From: Vreelandella aquamarina
GTDB taxonomy: Bacteria; Pseudomonadota; Gammaproteobacteria; Pseudomonadales; Halomonadaceae
Reading direction: 5' to 3'
Length of the DNA: 60,693 nt
NCBI RefSeq assembly: GCF_900110265.1
Contig: NZ_FODB01000018.1
Coordinates: forward strand, 1-60,693
Below, piece by piece: positions 1 to 8,703 of this stretch. The translations under genes and the position numbers were made by a program. Below the pieces are notes generated by a model. That model had not been told where the DNA came from. It was given only the letters and a program-made list of their open reading frames with translations, and ran no database searches. Numbering within the stretch: the stretch's first letter is position 1; each line of letters opens with the position of its first letter.

Positions 1-1404
1 TTATCAGTTAGCGCGGAAAACCTCGTACTTTTAGTGCGAGGATGGATAGCGCGGCGTCCGCCAGGACGCCTTGTGTTTTGCATCCTTACAATATTTCGTC
101 TAAAGTGTAAAGAATGAAAGCCGAACGCGCCTACCAATACCGCTTCTATCCCACGCCTGAGCAAGCAGCCTTGCTGGCGCGGACGTTTGGGTGCGTGCGG
201 TTTGTCTGGAACGCGGTGCTGCGCTATCGCACCGACGCGTTTTATCAGCGTCAGGAAAAGATCGGCTATAACGATGCCAGCGCGTTCCTAACACAGTTAA
301 AGAAGCAGCCGGACACCGCCTTTCTAGCCGAGGTTAGTTCGGTGCCACTGCAACAATGCTTGCGCCATCAACAAAGTGCGTTCAAGCATTTCTTTGCCAA
401 GCGGGCGCGGTACCCCAGCTTTAAATCGAAGAAGCACCGGCAGTCAGCTACCTTTACCAGTTCGGCATTTTCGTACCGTGACGGGCAGATCACGCTCGCC
501 AAGTGCCGTGAACCGCTAAACATCCGCTGGAGCCGCGACCTGCCTGCGGCACCGAGCACAGTGACGGTATCCAAGGATGCAGCAGGCCGTTACTTCATTA
601 GCTGTTTGTGCAAGGTAGACACTGAGGCGCTGCCAATTACGTTCAAGATGGTCGGTATCGACCTGGGGATTAAAGACCTGTTCGTGACCAGTGACGGCCA
701 TCGGGTGAATAATCCCCGCCACACTGCCCGCTATGCCCGAAAGCTAGCGAAGGCGCAGCGGCGCCTCAGCCGTAAGCAAAAAGGCTCGAACAACCGAGCC
801 AAGGCACGGTTAAAGGTCGCTCGCTGTCACGCCAAGATCGCTGACACGCGCCGTGACCACCTGCATAAACTCACCCGCCAGATCGTTAACGAGAACCAAG
901 TGATTGCAGCGGAGAGTTTGCAGGTGAAGAATATGGTCAAAAACCGCCATCTCTCTAACGCCATCAGTGATGTTGGCTGGGGGGAGTTGGTCCGCCAGCT
1001 TGACTACAAGGCGGCCTGGGCGGGAAGGCAGTTTGTCCAGATTGATCGCTGGTACCCAAGCTCAAAACGCTGCCATAGCTGCGGCTTTGTGCTGGAATCA
1101 CTACCGCTGAATGTTCGCACCTGGGACTGCCCAGATTGCGGTACTCAGGGCATCGACCGCGACGTGAATGCGGCCCGCAACATTCTGCAAGCAGGCACCG
1201 CGCTATTAGCCGGTGCAGATGGTTGAAAGATCATACCGAGGGGCACTCGGGAATGTACGCCTGTGGAGTTTGTGTAAGACCAGCAGTGCCAAGGCATTGA
1301 AGGCAACGAACATCGAAGCAGGAACCAGGAAGGTAACGACCTGGGAATCCCCTTCCTTTCCGCCGCAAGGCGGCAGCGCAAGCTGAGGGAGGGGAGGATG
1401 TCAA
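1..1404 (+). mobile_element. IS200/IS605-family element, TnpB-only type, inserted in a LysR gene
   Basis: The element carries only the accessory gene tnpB; no TnpA transposase is visible. The right end is set at 1404: the sequence ends in TCAA (1401-1404), the right cleavage tetranucleotide known for IS608, and native LysR codons resume at 1405. A right-end hairpin lies at 1360-1373 (CCGCC, GCAA loop, GGCGG). On the left, hairpins at 21-41 and 53-70 (GGCGTCC, GCCA loop, GGACGCC) precede tnpB, so the left end lies at or before the window start and cannot be placed. There are no terminal inverted repeats, as expected for this family. Mobility would need a TnpA supplied from elsewhere. Confidence 0.8.
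114..1226 (+). CDS. tnpB: TnpB, RNA-guided endonuclease of an IS200/IS605 element
   Basis: This 370-residue protein is a full-length TnpB, the RNA-guided DNA nuclease ancestral to Cas12. The N-terminal helix-turn-helix-like part (about 1-60) is followed by the RuvC core. RuvC-I has GIDLG with Asp183, RuvC-II has AAESL with Glu267, and RuvC-III has DRDVNAARNI with Asp348 and Asp350 (the residue before VNAA is the likely third catalytic acid). A zinc ribbon with CHSCG and CPDCG sits between II and III. All catalytic residues are present, so it is probably active. In the known mechanism, a guide RNA made from the element's right end directs cleavage of the empty donor site and helps retain the element. 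The ATG start follows a weak Shine-Dalgarno (AAAG). Confidence 0.92.
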   Translation: MKAERAYQYRFYPTPEQAALLARTFGCVRFVWNAVLRYRTDAFYQRQEKIGYNDASAFLTQLKKQPDTAFLAEVSSVPLQQCLRHQQSAFKHFFAKRARYPSFKSKKHRQSATFTSSAFSYRDGQITLAKCREPLNIRWSRDLPAAPSTVTVSKDAAGRYFISCLCKVDTEALPITFKMVGIDLGIKDLFVTSDGHRVNNPRHTARYARKLAKAQRRLSRKQKGSNNRAKARLKVARCHAKIADTRRDHLHKLTRQIVNENQVIAAESLQVKNMVKNRHLSNAISDVGWGELVRQLDYKAAWAGRQFVQIDRWYPSSKRCHSCGFVLESLPLNVRTWDCPDCGTQGIDRDVNAARNILQAGTALLAGADG

Positions 1405-1424
1405 CGGTAATACCGATATTCAAT
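1150..1424 (+). ncRNA. Predicted omega (guide) RNA overlapping the 3' end of tnpB
   Basis: In TnpB elements the guide RNA is processed from the transcript covering the end of tnpB and the right end, and the guide is the roughly 16-20 bases just beyond the element. Here that scaffold would run through the structured 178-nt stretch 1227-1404. The guide would start at 1405 (CGGTAATACCGATATTC). It is therefore LysR sequence and would match the uninterrupted LysR allele. The 5' limit given is a guess. The call rests on family knowledge and the position of TCAA, not on RNA data. Confidence 0.5.
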
Positions 1425-1726
1425 TCGCCTTTGATAGTGTGATGCAGCGCGTTAACGTCACTTTTAAAGGTCTCCAGCGCCGTAAGCAGCGTTAGCCCTG
1501 CCTGATAAATCTCTTTCCCCTCTTCTGTTAGGCTGAATCCGCCGCGTCCTCGCTGACAGAGGGAAAACCCCAGACGTCCCTCCAGGTCGTTCATATGCTG
1601 GCTAATGGCCGAGCGACTAATCCCCAAGGTGGTTTCCGCAGCGGTAAAACCGCCGCACTCAACGACCGTCTTAAAAATGCGGATCAGGCGTATTTCGTAG
1701 TCGCTCATTTGGCCTAGTGATGCCAT
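1405..1726 (-). pseudogene. LysR-family regulator, N-terminal fragment cut by the TnpB element
   Basis: About 107 native residues remain. They start MASLGQMSDYEIRLIRIF (an internal ATG at 1708 is equally plausible), contain the LysR winged helix-turn-helix (TLGISRSAISQHMNDLEGRL), and end at GELNIGIT, where the effector-binding domain should begin. At 1404 the frame enters transposon sequence and continues into unrelated residues. A LysR regulator is normally about 300 residues, so the whole sensor domain is lost or lies beyond the left edge of the window. Its target is unknown. The fragment could still bind DNA, but it lacks the dimerising effector domain. Confidence 0.88.
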
Positions 1727-1834
1727 AACTGTCTCTTGATCAGGAAAAAAGAGGGGGGTGCTGCATTGCGTTTAACAAAAAATTGATATACATCAAAAAA
1801 GCGAAGCGTCACTATCCTGGCATTGCGCCCATAG

Positions 1835-1943
1835 AGTCGCGGTGGTGTATCTTCCACTGTTATCCATGCCATCGCAAAGGACAAGCTACTCTTGGGTAGC
1901 CAGCAAGCGCTAGGATTGCACTATCAGCAGGTGTTGCCCCCCC
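1835..1943 (+). pseudogene. Out-of-frame 5' remnant of the PAS-GSDEF-EAL gene
   Basis: A frame open from the TAG at 1832 reads through AIAKDKLLLGSQQALGLHYQ and then QVLPP, which looks like the first half of a PAS domain. It meets seven C bases at 1937-1943. Removing one C joins it to the downstream frame as QVLPPALANTFDAIF, a natural PAS continuation. No ATG, GTG or TTG opens this frame, so its 5' end is also missing. The ancestral gene was therefore longer and appears both truncated and frameshifted. Confidence 0.6.
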
Positions 1944-1946
1944 GCG

Positions 1947-3827
1947 TTGGCAAACACCTTTGACGCCATCTTTCATCAAGTTCAGCAAACCCGTCAGGTG
2001 GCGACGTTTGAATACCCGCTGATGCTAGGCCAACAGCAACGTTACTTTCATGCCACTGTTAGCCCCTTGGCAAGCAAAACAAAATACTTTGAAGGAGTGC
2101 TTTCTGTGCCCCGCGATATTACCGACGCGAAGCAAGCCGAGGTTGAACTGCAAATCGCCGCTGCGGCATTCCAGGCGCATTTAGGCATTATGGTGACCGA
2201 TGCGCGGGGCAATATCCTGAAGGTTAATGATACTTTTAAGCGTATTACCGGTTACAGCGATGAGGAGATGATTGGCAGAAATCCGCGCATGTTCAGCTCT
2301 GGACACCATAATGCCACGTTCTATCGGCGACTTTGGAACAGCGTTGCAGAAACGGGTAGCTGGGAAGGGGAAATTTGGAATCAGCGTAAAAACGGCGAGC
2401 TGTTCCCTGAGTGGCTGACGATTAGTGCAGTGTATGATGCCGACGGTAACCTCACGAACTACGTTGCCACGATGAGTGATATCAGTGAGCGCAAGGCGGC
2501 CGAGCAGGAGATCCACCAGCTTGCTTTTTATGACCCCATTACGGGTTTCGCTAACCGGCGGCTGTTTATTGACCGTATTGGCACAGCGCTAAAAGAGCTG
2601 AACCGCCATCAGCGCTGCGGCGCGTTAATCCTGATCGATATTGATAACTTTAATCATGTTAACGATACCCTAGGCCACCATGCGGGCGACCAGCTGTTGC
2701 AAAGTGTTGCCCGGCGCTTTGGGCGAATGCTGCGAGATACTGACACCTTGGCAAGGTTGGGAAGCGACGAGTTTGCGGTGCTGATTGAAGGGATTGATGG
2801 TAGCCCACGGCAAACTCAGCAACTGGCTGAACATATCGCGTATAAGCTGCTGGCGGCGCTGGATGAGCCGATCAGCGTGGGGGAAGAGAGTGCGTTAGTC
2901 ACCGCTAGCGTAGGTATTACGATCATCGCAGATAGCCAGCGCAGCGCAGACGACTACCTTCAACAGGGAGATATGGCACTTTCTCAAGCGAAAGCCAGCG
3001 GCCGACGAGCAGTGCGCTTTTTTGACCCTTCCATGCAGGCAAAACTGCTAGCTAAGGTAAAACTAGAGTCGGAGCTTCGCCAAGCGCTTGAGCATCAGCA
3101 ATGGCGGCTGCATTACCAACCTCAGGTTGATCGTCGGGGTAGATTAATAGGCGTTGAAGCCCTACTGCGCTGGCAGCACCCTGAGCGTGGGTTAGTCTCG
3201 CCGGGCGAGTTTATACCGCTGCTAGAGAGCACAGGGCTGATTAATGATGTCGGGGAGTGGGTGCTGGAAGAGGCTTGCCAGCAGTTAGCCCAGTGGGCAG
3301 GTTCGCCGCTGCTGAATAGGCTCACGATTTCGGTGAACATCAGCCCACTACAATTCCGCGAGAACAACTTTCTGCAGCGGGTCGAGCAGGTATTTCAGCG
3401 CACTCAAGCGCCGCTAGAGCAGCTGAAATTAGAAGTCACTGAAACTCTGTTTGTAGAGGCGCGTGACGATGCACGCGATAAAATGCTCAGTCTAAAAGCC
3501 TTGGGCGTTCGTTTCTCGCTGGACGACTTCGGCACCGGCTACTCGTCGCTGGCTTACTTGGCCCAACTGCCGTTGGATCAGCTGAAAATTGACCAATCCT
3601 TTGTGCAGCAAGTGCTCGAGAGCAAAGCAAACGCGGCGATTGTGGAAAGTACCATTGCCCTGGCGAAGAGCTTAAGCCTGGATGTGATTGCCGAGGGGGT
3701 GGAAGTGGAAGCGCAGCAGGCGTGGCTGATGGCCCATGGCTGTCACGCCTTTCAGGGCTATCTGTTCGGACGGCCGGTGTCCGTTAATGACATTGAAGCA
3801 GCCGTGCTAGCTCAGTCCTACGCTTGA
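1947..3827 (+). CDS. PAS-GSDEF-EAL cyclic-di-GMP signalling protein, 5' end damaged
   Basis: The 626-residue open frame holds the C-terminal half of one PAS domain (about 1-65), a complete PAS with PAC segment (about 70-190), a diguanylate cyclase domain (about 200-360) and an EAL phosphodiesterase domain (about 375-620). The cyclase signature reads RLGSDEF (about 267-273), so the canonical GGDEF has Ser at its second position. The EAL domain looks intact, with EALLRW, DDFGTGYSSL and IAEGVE. It probably degrades cyclic-di-GMP, and the first domain may bind GTP or still make the signal. The only available start is TTG at 1947 with no well-spaced Shine-Dalgarno, and the true coding sequence seems to begin upstream in another frame. 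The last 21 bases overlap the convergent COG0523 gene. Confidence 0.8.
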   Translation: MANTFDAIFHQVQQTRQVATFEYPLMLGQQQRYFHATVSPLASKTKYFEGVLSVPRDITDAKQAEVELQIAAAAFQAHLGIMVTDARGNILKVNDTFKRITGYSDEEMIGRNPRMFSSGHHNATFYRRLWNSVAETGSWEGEIWNQRKNGELFPEWLTISAVYDADGNLTNYVATMSDISERKAAEQEIHQLAFYDPITGFANRRLFIDRIGTALKELNRHQRCGALILIDIDNFNHVNDTLGHHAGDQLLQSVARRFGRMLRDTDTLARLGSDEFAVLIEGIDGSPRQTQQLAEHIAYKLLAALDEPISVGEESALVTASVGITIIADSQRSADDYLQQGDMALSQAKASGRRAVRFFDPSMQAKLLAKVKLESELRQALEHQQWRLHYQPQVDRRGRLIGVEALLRWQHPERGLVSPGEFIPLLESTGLINDVGEWVLEEACQQLAQWAGSPLLNRLTISVNISPLQFRENNFLQRVEQVFQRTQAPLEQLKLEVTETLFVEARDDARDKMLSLKALGVRFSLDDFGTGYSSLAYLAQLPLDQLKIDQSFVQQVLESKANAAIVESTIALAKSLSLDVIAEGVEVEAQQAWLMAHGCHAFQGYLFGRPVSVNDIEAAVLAQSYA

Positions 3828-4835
3828 GGCATGCAGCTTGATGAGTAACGCCGCGATCAGCGCGGCGTGCTCAAAGCTCTCGGGGGTAATCACCTCAAGC
3901 CGCGAGTCTTGCCGCCAAGCGCTGCTGACAACGCTCAGGGCGCCATCCGCGCGGTTGAACCGTTTCCAGCCGTCGGTGGTGTGGAACACTCCCTTTACCC
4001 GCGCCGTCGCGGGCAGCTCGCCAATACAATGGGCGAGATGGTCGAGGCCGAATCGCTCGGTAGGGTGCCAGCGCAGGCCCGTACTGGTGTAACCCAGGGC
4101 AGTGGCGGTTTGCTGTTGGGGCTGGCCAGGAGGGGGCGGAAAATCGAAAAAAGCCCCCTCTAGGCTAGGGCTGGCTGCCAGAGCCTGATGCTCGGCAGGC
4201 ATCGCAGGCTGATCTTGTTGGCGCGCCTGGCCGCTGTCCAAGATGAGCGACACCGGCAGCACCCCTTCCTCAACGGTGTACACCCATTTACGGGCCGGCC
4301 ATAGCGTGCCGATAAACTGCTGCGCTTGTTGATGCTGGGCGCTGCTTGCCTGCTCGCCCATGGTGATGGCGATGGCGTCGGCCATGTGGAGCTGGTCCTG
4401 AAACGTGTCGTGCTCGCGCACGCGGGCTTCATCCAATCGGCGTGGGTCAAGCGTGGCGATGATATCCTGCACCGTCACCACGTCTTGAAACGCCTCGCCG
4501 CGCAGTAAATCTAATAACCCCGCCGGATGGCCAAGGCCCGATGGCTCGATAATCACCCGATCGGGCTTGCTGCGCGCCAATAAATTAACCAGCGCCGCCT
4601 GAAGCACAAACGCCAGCTGGCAGCATAGGCAGCCGCCGGGCAAGCCTTTTACCACCACATCATCGCGGGCATCAAACATCGCTTGATCAATGCCGATCTG
4701 ACCAAATTCGTTGACCAAAATCGCCCACTTCTCATCCACAGGCTTTTGCTCGATCAGGCTGTGGATAAGCGTGGTTTTGCCGCTACCTAAAAAGCCGGTG
4801 ACGATGTGAACGGGAACGCGTGAAGCGGCTGCCAA
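3807..4835 (-). CDS. COG0523 (CobW/P47K) GTPase, putative metallochaperone
   Basis: The protein has 342 residues. Walker A is GFLGSGKTT (14-22). The metal-binding motif of the family, GGCLCC, is at 67-72, and a CobW C-terminal domain occupies about 235-335. COG0523 proteins use GTP hydrolysis to deliver metals (Zn, Co, Fe, Ni) to client proteins; the metal cannot be read from sequence. The TTG start at 4835 is supported by GGAGG lying inside the last codons of moaA, 6 bp upstream, so translation is probably coupled. Being last in a fdhD-mobA-moeA-moaA operon suggests a client in cofactor or formate dehydrogenase maturation. That link is inference from context. Confidence 0.85.
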   Translation of the reverse strand: MAAASRVPVHIVTGFLGSGKTTLIHSLIEQKPVDEKWAILVNEFGQIGIDQAMFDARDDVVVKGLPGGCLCCQLAFVLQAALVNLLARSKPDRVIIEPSGLGHPAGLLDLLRGEAFQDVVTVQDIIATLDPRRLDEARVREHDTFQDQLHMADAIAITMGEQASSAQHQQAQQFIGTLWPARKWVYTVEEGVLPVSLILDSGQARQQDQPAMPAEHQALAASPSLEGAFFDFPPPPGQPQQQTATALGYTSTGLRWHPTERFGLDHLAHCIGELPATARVKGVFHTTDGWKRFNRADGALSVVSSAWRQDSRLEVITPESFEHAALIAALLIKLHASSVGLS

Positions 4836-4838
4836 CGG

Positions 4839-5831
4839 TTAACCTCCGGTCATGTTCATAAAGCGCACCACCTGCACGTCGCCATCGGTGGTGAAGTGGT
4901 GGCGTTCGGGCTTAAGCGGTAGGGCGTTAATAATGGCGGTTTTGAGCGCCTGCATATCGCCAGGATGGCGGCGCAATACGGCGCGCAGGTCCACCGAGTG
5001 CTCATTACCCAGGCAGAGCAGCAGGCGGCCTTCCACGGTGACCCGTACGCGGTTGCAACTATCGCAGAAGTTGTGGCTGTGGGGCGAGATAAAGCCCACC
5101 CGGCTGTCGCTGTCGGCCATTTTGAAGTAACGCGACGGCCCTGGTGTGCTCTCTGTGGTGGGCATCAGCGGGTAGCGTGTTTCGATCAATGCCTGAACGT
5201 CGTCGCTGGAGTAGAAGGTCTCTGCCCGGGAGTGGTCCGACACATCGCCCAGCGGCATCTCCTCGATAAAGCTAATATCGAGGCCCTCCTGACGGGCAAA
5301 GGTCACCAAGTCGAGCACTTCGTCTTCGTTACGCCCCTTCAAGATCACTGCGTTCAGCTTGATGCGCTTGAAGCCCGCCTCTTTGGCGGCGTGAATGCCG
5401 TCGATCACCTTGGCTAAGTCGCCGGTGCGCGTCAGCTGCTTAAAGCGCTCGGGGTTGAGGGAGTCCAGGCTGATATTGAGCCTACGCAGGCCGCCGTCAT
5501 ACAGCCGCTTGGCGTGCTTGCGCAGGCTGGCGCCGTTGGTGGTCATGGTGAAATCGTCCAGCCCCGGTAGGGCGCCAATCTCGTCCACCAGTTGCTCAAT
5601 CCCTTTGCGCACTAGCGGTTCGCCGCCGGTTAGGCGGATCTTCTCGACGCCAAGCTCGGTGAAGGCGCGCGCCACCATGGCAAGCTCTTCCAGCGTGAGC
5701 ACTTGCGCGCGGGGGAGAAACGTCATCTCCTCGCTCATGCAGTACACGCATCGGAAGTCGCAGCGGTCCGTCACGGAGATGCGTACATAGCGGACACGGC
5801 GGCCAAAATCGTCAATCAGTTGTTCGGTCAT
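4839..5831 (-). CDS. moaA: GTP 3',8-cyclase MoaA
   Basis: This radical-SAM enzyme, with MoaC, turns GTP into cyclic pyranopterin monophosphate, the first step of molybdenum cofactor synthesis. The 330-residue length is normal. The N-terminal cluster motif C-x3-C-x2-C is at Cys24, Cys28 and Cys31 ([11 protein letters not shown]). The second cluster near the C terminus is CDSCNRV followed by a third Cys in LLLCLG. The protein ends in the conserved Gly-Gly tail (MTGG), which is needed for activity. The start overlaps the moeA stop in an ATGA junction, indicating a tight operon. No moaC, moaD or moaE lies in the window. Confidence 0.97.
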   Translation of the reverse strand: MTEQLIDDFGRRVRYVRISVTDRCDFRCVYCMSEEMTFLPRAQVLTLEELAMVARAFTELGVEKIRLTGGEPLVRKGIEQLVDEIGALPGLDDFTMTTNGASLRKHAKRLYDGGLRRLNISLDSLNPERFKQLTRTGDLAKVIDGIHAAKEAGFKRIKLNAVILKGRNEDEVLDLVTFARQEGLDISFIEEMPLGDVSDHSRAETFYSSDDVQALIETRYPLMPTTESTPGPSRYFKMADSDSRVGFISPHSHNFCDSCNRVRVTVEGRLLLCLGNEHSVDLRAVLRRHPGDMQALKTAIINALPLKPERHHFTTDGDVQVVRFMNMTGG

Positions 5832-7081
5832 TGCCAGCTCGTTATCGGTTGAATGCAGACCGCCTCGCCTGGTTGAGCGTCTGCTTGGTCATCGCCAAGT
5901 TCAATTAAGCAGTTGGCCATCACCATGGAAGTCAAAATACCCGAACCCTGGGCACCTGTGCTGCGCACATGTAGCACGCCCTGCTCATCACAAGTATAAA
6001 TGCCACGTAGAAAGTCGGTGCGCTTCAGGCGGCTTTTTAGCGGTGTTTGGGCAATCGCTGTGAGTCGTAAGGGCGGAAAAGGCAGCTGCCCCTGCAGCCG
6101 TTGCAAAAGCGGCACCACAAACTGGCTGAAAGTAACCATCACCGCCACCGGATTACCGGGTAAGCCCACAAACGGCGTGCGGGAGTCACTCAGTTGGCCG
6201 CAGGCCATCGGGCGGCCAGGGCGTAGCGCCACCCGCCAAAAGGCCAGCCGTCCAAGTTTTTCCAGCGCGTCGCGGGTGTAGTCCGCGTGGCCCACGGACA
6301 CGCCGCCGCTGGTAATCACAAGGTCACACTGCGCTGCTGCTTCCGCAAGCGCTTGCTCAATGGCGCGCGGGTCGTCGGGCAGAATACCTAAATCCACCAC
6401 CTCGGCCCCTTGCTCGCTAAGCATGCCAATCAGGGTGAAGCGGTTGGTGTCGTAGATCCCGGCGCTGGGGAGCGGCTCTCCCGGTGGCGTGACTTCGTTG
6501 CCGGTAGAAAAAATCGCAACCTTAGGGCGCAGGTATACGTCGACCTCGGCATAACCTAACGAGGCCAACAGCCCCATGCTGGCAGCATCCAGCCGTGTGC
6601 CCGCCGTCAATGCAACGGCCCCTTTGGCAATATCTTCCCCGGCTTGGCGTACGTGCTGCCCAAAACTGACCCGCTCTGGCGCATCGATGGTAACACTGTC
6701 GTCACCCTCAATGAGCTGCTCACGCATAATCACCGTATCGGTGCCGCTGGGCAGCGGCGCGCCGGTGGTGATGCGTACGCACTGGCCAGAGGGCACCTCA
6801 CCCTCAAACGCTTGCCCGGCGAAGGCATCGCCCGCAACAGGCCATTGGGTTTGAAAGGGCGGCTGCTTTGGCCAGGATAAGGCAACGCCATCCATCGCCG
6901 CATTGGTATTCTGTGGCACGTTAATAGGCGCAGTGATATCAATCGCCAGCCTGCGTCCGTAGGCGCTAGCTAGTGCCACCTGTTCTACCGCTACCGATTT
7001 CTCAACCAGCGTCATCAGCGCATCACGGGCGGCATCGACGCTGAGCATCTGCTCGCCCAGTTCAAAACACGACAGGCTCAT
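5828..7081 (-). CDS. moeA: Molybdopterin molybdenumtransferase MoeA (copy 1)
   Basis: MoeA inserts molybdate into adenylylated molybdopterin. The 417-residue protein shows the usual order: a MoeA N-terminal domain with [10 protein letters not shown] (about 58-67), the MPT-binding domain with [13 protein letters not shown] and GLPGNPVAV, and a C-terminal beta domain from about 340. It lies between mobA and moaA with 4-bp overlaps on both sides. A second, clearly different MoeA is encoded at 18248, so the two may have separate duties, for example different partner enzymes or Mo versus W. That division is inference. Confidence 0.95.
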   Translation of the reverse strand: MSLSCFELGEQMLSVDAARDALMTLVEKSVAVEQVALASAYGRRLAIDITAPINVPQNTNAAMDGVALSWPKQPPFQTQWPVAGDAFAGQAFEGEVPSGQCVRITTGAPLPSGTDTVIMREQLIEGDDSVTIDAPERVSFGQHVRQAGEDIAKGAVALTAGTRLDAASMGLLASLGYAEVDVYLRPKVAIFSTGNEVTPPGEPLPSAGIYDTNRFTLIGMLSEQGAEVVDLGILPDDPRAIEQALAEAAAQCDLVITSGGVSVGHADYTRDALEKLGRLAFWRVALRPGRPMACGQLSDSRTPFVGLPGNPVAVMVTFSQFVVPLLQRLQGQLPFPPLRLTAIAQTPLKSRLKRTDFLRGIYTCDEQGVLHVRSTGAQGSGILTSMVMANCLIELGDDQADAQPGEAVCIQPITSWQ

Positions 7082-7698
7082 GGCGTCTCCTGGGAAGGCG
7101 TTGTCAGTGCCAGCTCCAAGCGGGCTTTCTCCTCTTCGGTATTGAGGTTGGCGAACGCTTCAGGGCAGTCAGACATATCCACCCGGCACCATGCGTGGCG
7201 CGCGTACCAGCGATCGATTTTACGCTCGCCTTCGGCCAGGGTGGCCGCTAAGTCGTCAGCCAGCGACGTACGTAGCAGCGCGACGACGGGGTGCAGGCGC
7301 TCGCCATCAAACGCCACGGCGATATCGTGCTCGACACCCTCGTGAGTAATACCTGCGACCATGCGCGCCACCAAATCGTGGGGCAGCGCAGGGGAGTCGC
7401 AGGGTGCGACCAGCAGCCACGGAGTTTGAGCCGCACGCAGGCCGCTGTAAATACCCATCAGCGGGCCTTTAAAGCCGCCTTCGGCATCTTCAATCACACG
7501 GTCGGCAAACAGCGCATACGCATCGCTATTACGGTTGGCGTTAATCACCAGCTCATGTACCTGGCCTTCGAAACGCTTGACGGTGTGTGCCACCAGCGGC
7601 AGTCCGGCAAATGGCTCTAGGCCCTTATCACGGCCACCCATGCGACGGCCTTCTCCGCCCGCGAGGATCATGCCAGTCAGTTCGTGCTTGGCGATCAT
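7078..7698 (-). CDS. mobA: Molybdenum cofactor guanylyltransferase MobA
   Basis: MobA links GMP to Mo-molybdopterin and so makes the bis-MGD cofactor used by DMSO-reductase-family enzymes such as formate dehydrogenase. The 206-residue length is typical. The nucleotide-binding signature GMILAGGEGRRMGGRDKGL begins at residue 9, and an acidic metal-binding stretch follows (VAPCDSPALP). The start overlaps the end of fdhD by 4 bp, and the stop overlaps moeA by 4 bp. The position matches its role, since the neighbouring fdhA product needs bis-MGD. Confidence 0.95.
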   Translation of the reverse strand: MIAKHELTGMILAGGEGRRMGGRDKGLEPFAGLPLVAHTVKRFEGQVHELVINANRNSDAYALFADRVIEDAEGGFKGPLMGIYSGLRAAQTPWLLVAPCDSPALPHDLVARMVAGITHEGVEHDIAVAFDGERLHPVVALLRTSLADDLAATLAEGERKIDRWYARHAWCRVDMSDCPEAFANLNTEEEKARLELALTTPSQETP

Positions 7699-8558
7699 AT
7701 GCCTGCCTCCTTGGACGAGCGCGCGCTCGGAGGCTTGGGGGGAATCGCGTCCAGCGTCAAGCGGCCAGCGGCGTTAATAGCTTGGAAGCCTTTGCCCTTC
7801 GCACGGGCAATCAGCATCACGCCGAAACGCTCGGCCAGCTCTACGCCTTTCTGTGTCACGCCTGAACGCGATACCAGTACGCTAATGCCCATTTGCGCGA
7901 CTTTCAGCACCATTTCAGACGTTAAACGGCCGGTGGTGTAAAAAATATCGGCGCTACGGCTATCGGCTTGGTTAAGCCACTGGCGACCCGCCAGTGTGTC
8001 CACGGCGTTGTGGCGGCCCACGTCTTCGACGAAATCCAGCACCTGAGCTTGGTGGCACAGCGCGCAGCCGTGTACCGCGCCCGCGCTGCGGTAGGTGTCG
8101 TTATAGGTGTTCAAATTGGTCAACAGTTGATAGAGCGTCGATTGGGCCAGCGGTGTCTCAGGCAGCGCTGTGAGAGAAGTTTGCTCCAACAGTTTACCAA
8201 ACACAGTGCCCTGACCGCAGCCCGTTGTGACAGTGCGCGTGCTAAGGCGCGCTTCCAAGTCATCCGGCAGGTGGCGGGTAACGATCACCGCAGCCTCTAC
8301 TTCCCAATCGACTTGAACCGCGGTTAAGTCCTCGGCGCTTCTTAATAGCCCCTGGTTGCGCAGGTAGCCTACCACTAGTGCCTCGGGGTCATCGCCTAGC
8401 GTCATCAGGGTGACAATTTCACGCTTGTTAAGATACACCGTAAGCGCACGCTCGGCGGCAATGGCCTGGGGGCGAGTGTCGCCGTAGGCATCCATGACAT
8501 CAATGGTGGTCGTGGCCGGTAAGCGGGCTCGGCTTAACTGAAGGGCGGGCATCCGCAA
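7695..8558 (-). CDS. fdhD: Formate dehydrogenase sulfurtransferase FdhD, variant cysteine motif
   Basis: FdhD passes sulfur from the cysteine desulfurase IscS to the Mo-bis-MGD cofactor before it enters formate dehydrogenase. The 287-residue protein aligns by eye over its full length, with DVGRHNAVD, TTGRLTSEM and SRSGVT. The classic CGxCG pair of E. coli FdhD is replaced by TGCGQG, so only the first Cys of the pair survives. A different pair, CALC, occurs nearer the middle (HGCALCHQ). The gene is first in the leftward maturation operon and diverges from the DUF3305 gene, so the 145 bp between them must hold both promoters. Confidence 0.92.
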   Translation of the reverse strand: MRMPALQLSRARLPATTTIDVMDAYGDTRPQAIAAERALTVYLNKREIVTLMTLGDDPEALVVGYLRNQGLLRSAEDLTAVQVDWEVEAAVIVTRHLPDDLEARLSTRTVTTGCGQGTVFGKLLEQTSLTALPETPLAQSTLYQLLTNLNTYNDTYRSAGAVHGCALCHQAQVLDFVEDVGRHNAVDTLAGRQWLNQADSRSADIFYTTGRLTSEMVLKVAQMGISVLVSRSGVTQKGVELAERFGVMLIARAKGKGFQAINAAGRLTLDAIPPKPPSARSSKEAGI

Positions 8559-8703
8559 TCCTCACTGATACCAAAACGCTGTGTGGCTGACGCAAACACG
8601 GCGCACAAGATCATAATAGTTGAGTAAAATAGTCTGAGTTGACGATGATGGCGCTCAAAAGGCTTACTTGTCTACCCGTTCAAGGTCTAAGGTGGTGAAA
8701 CCC

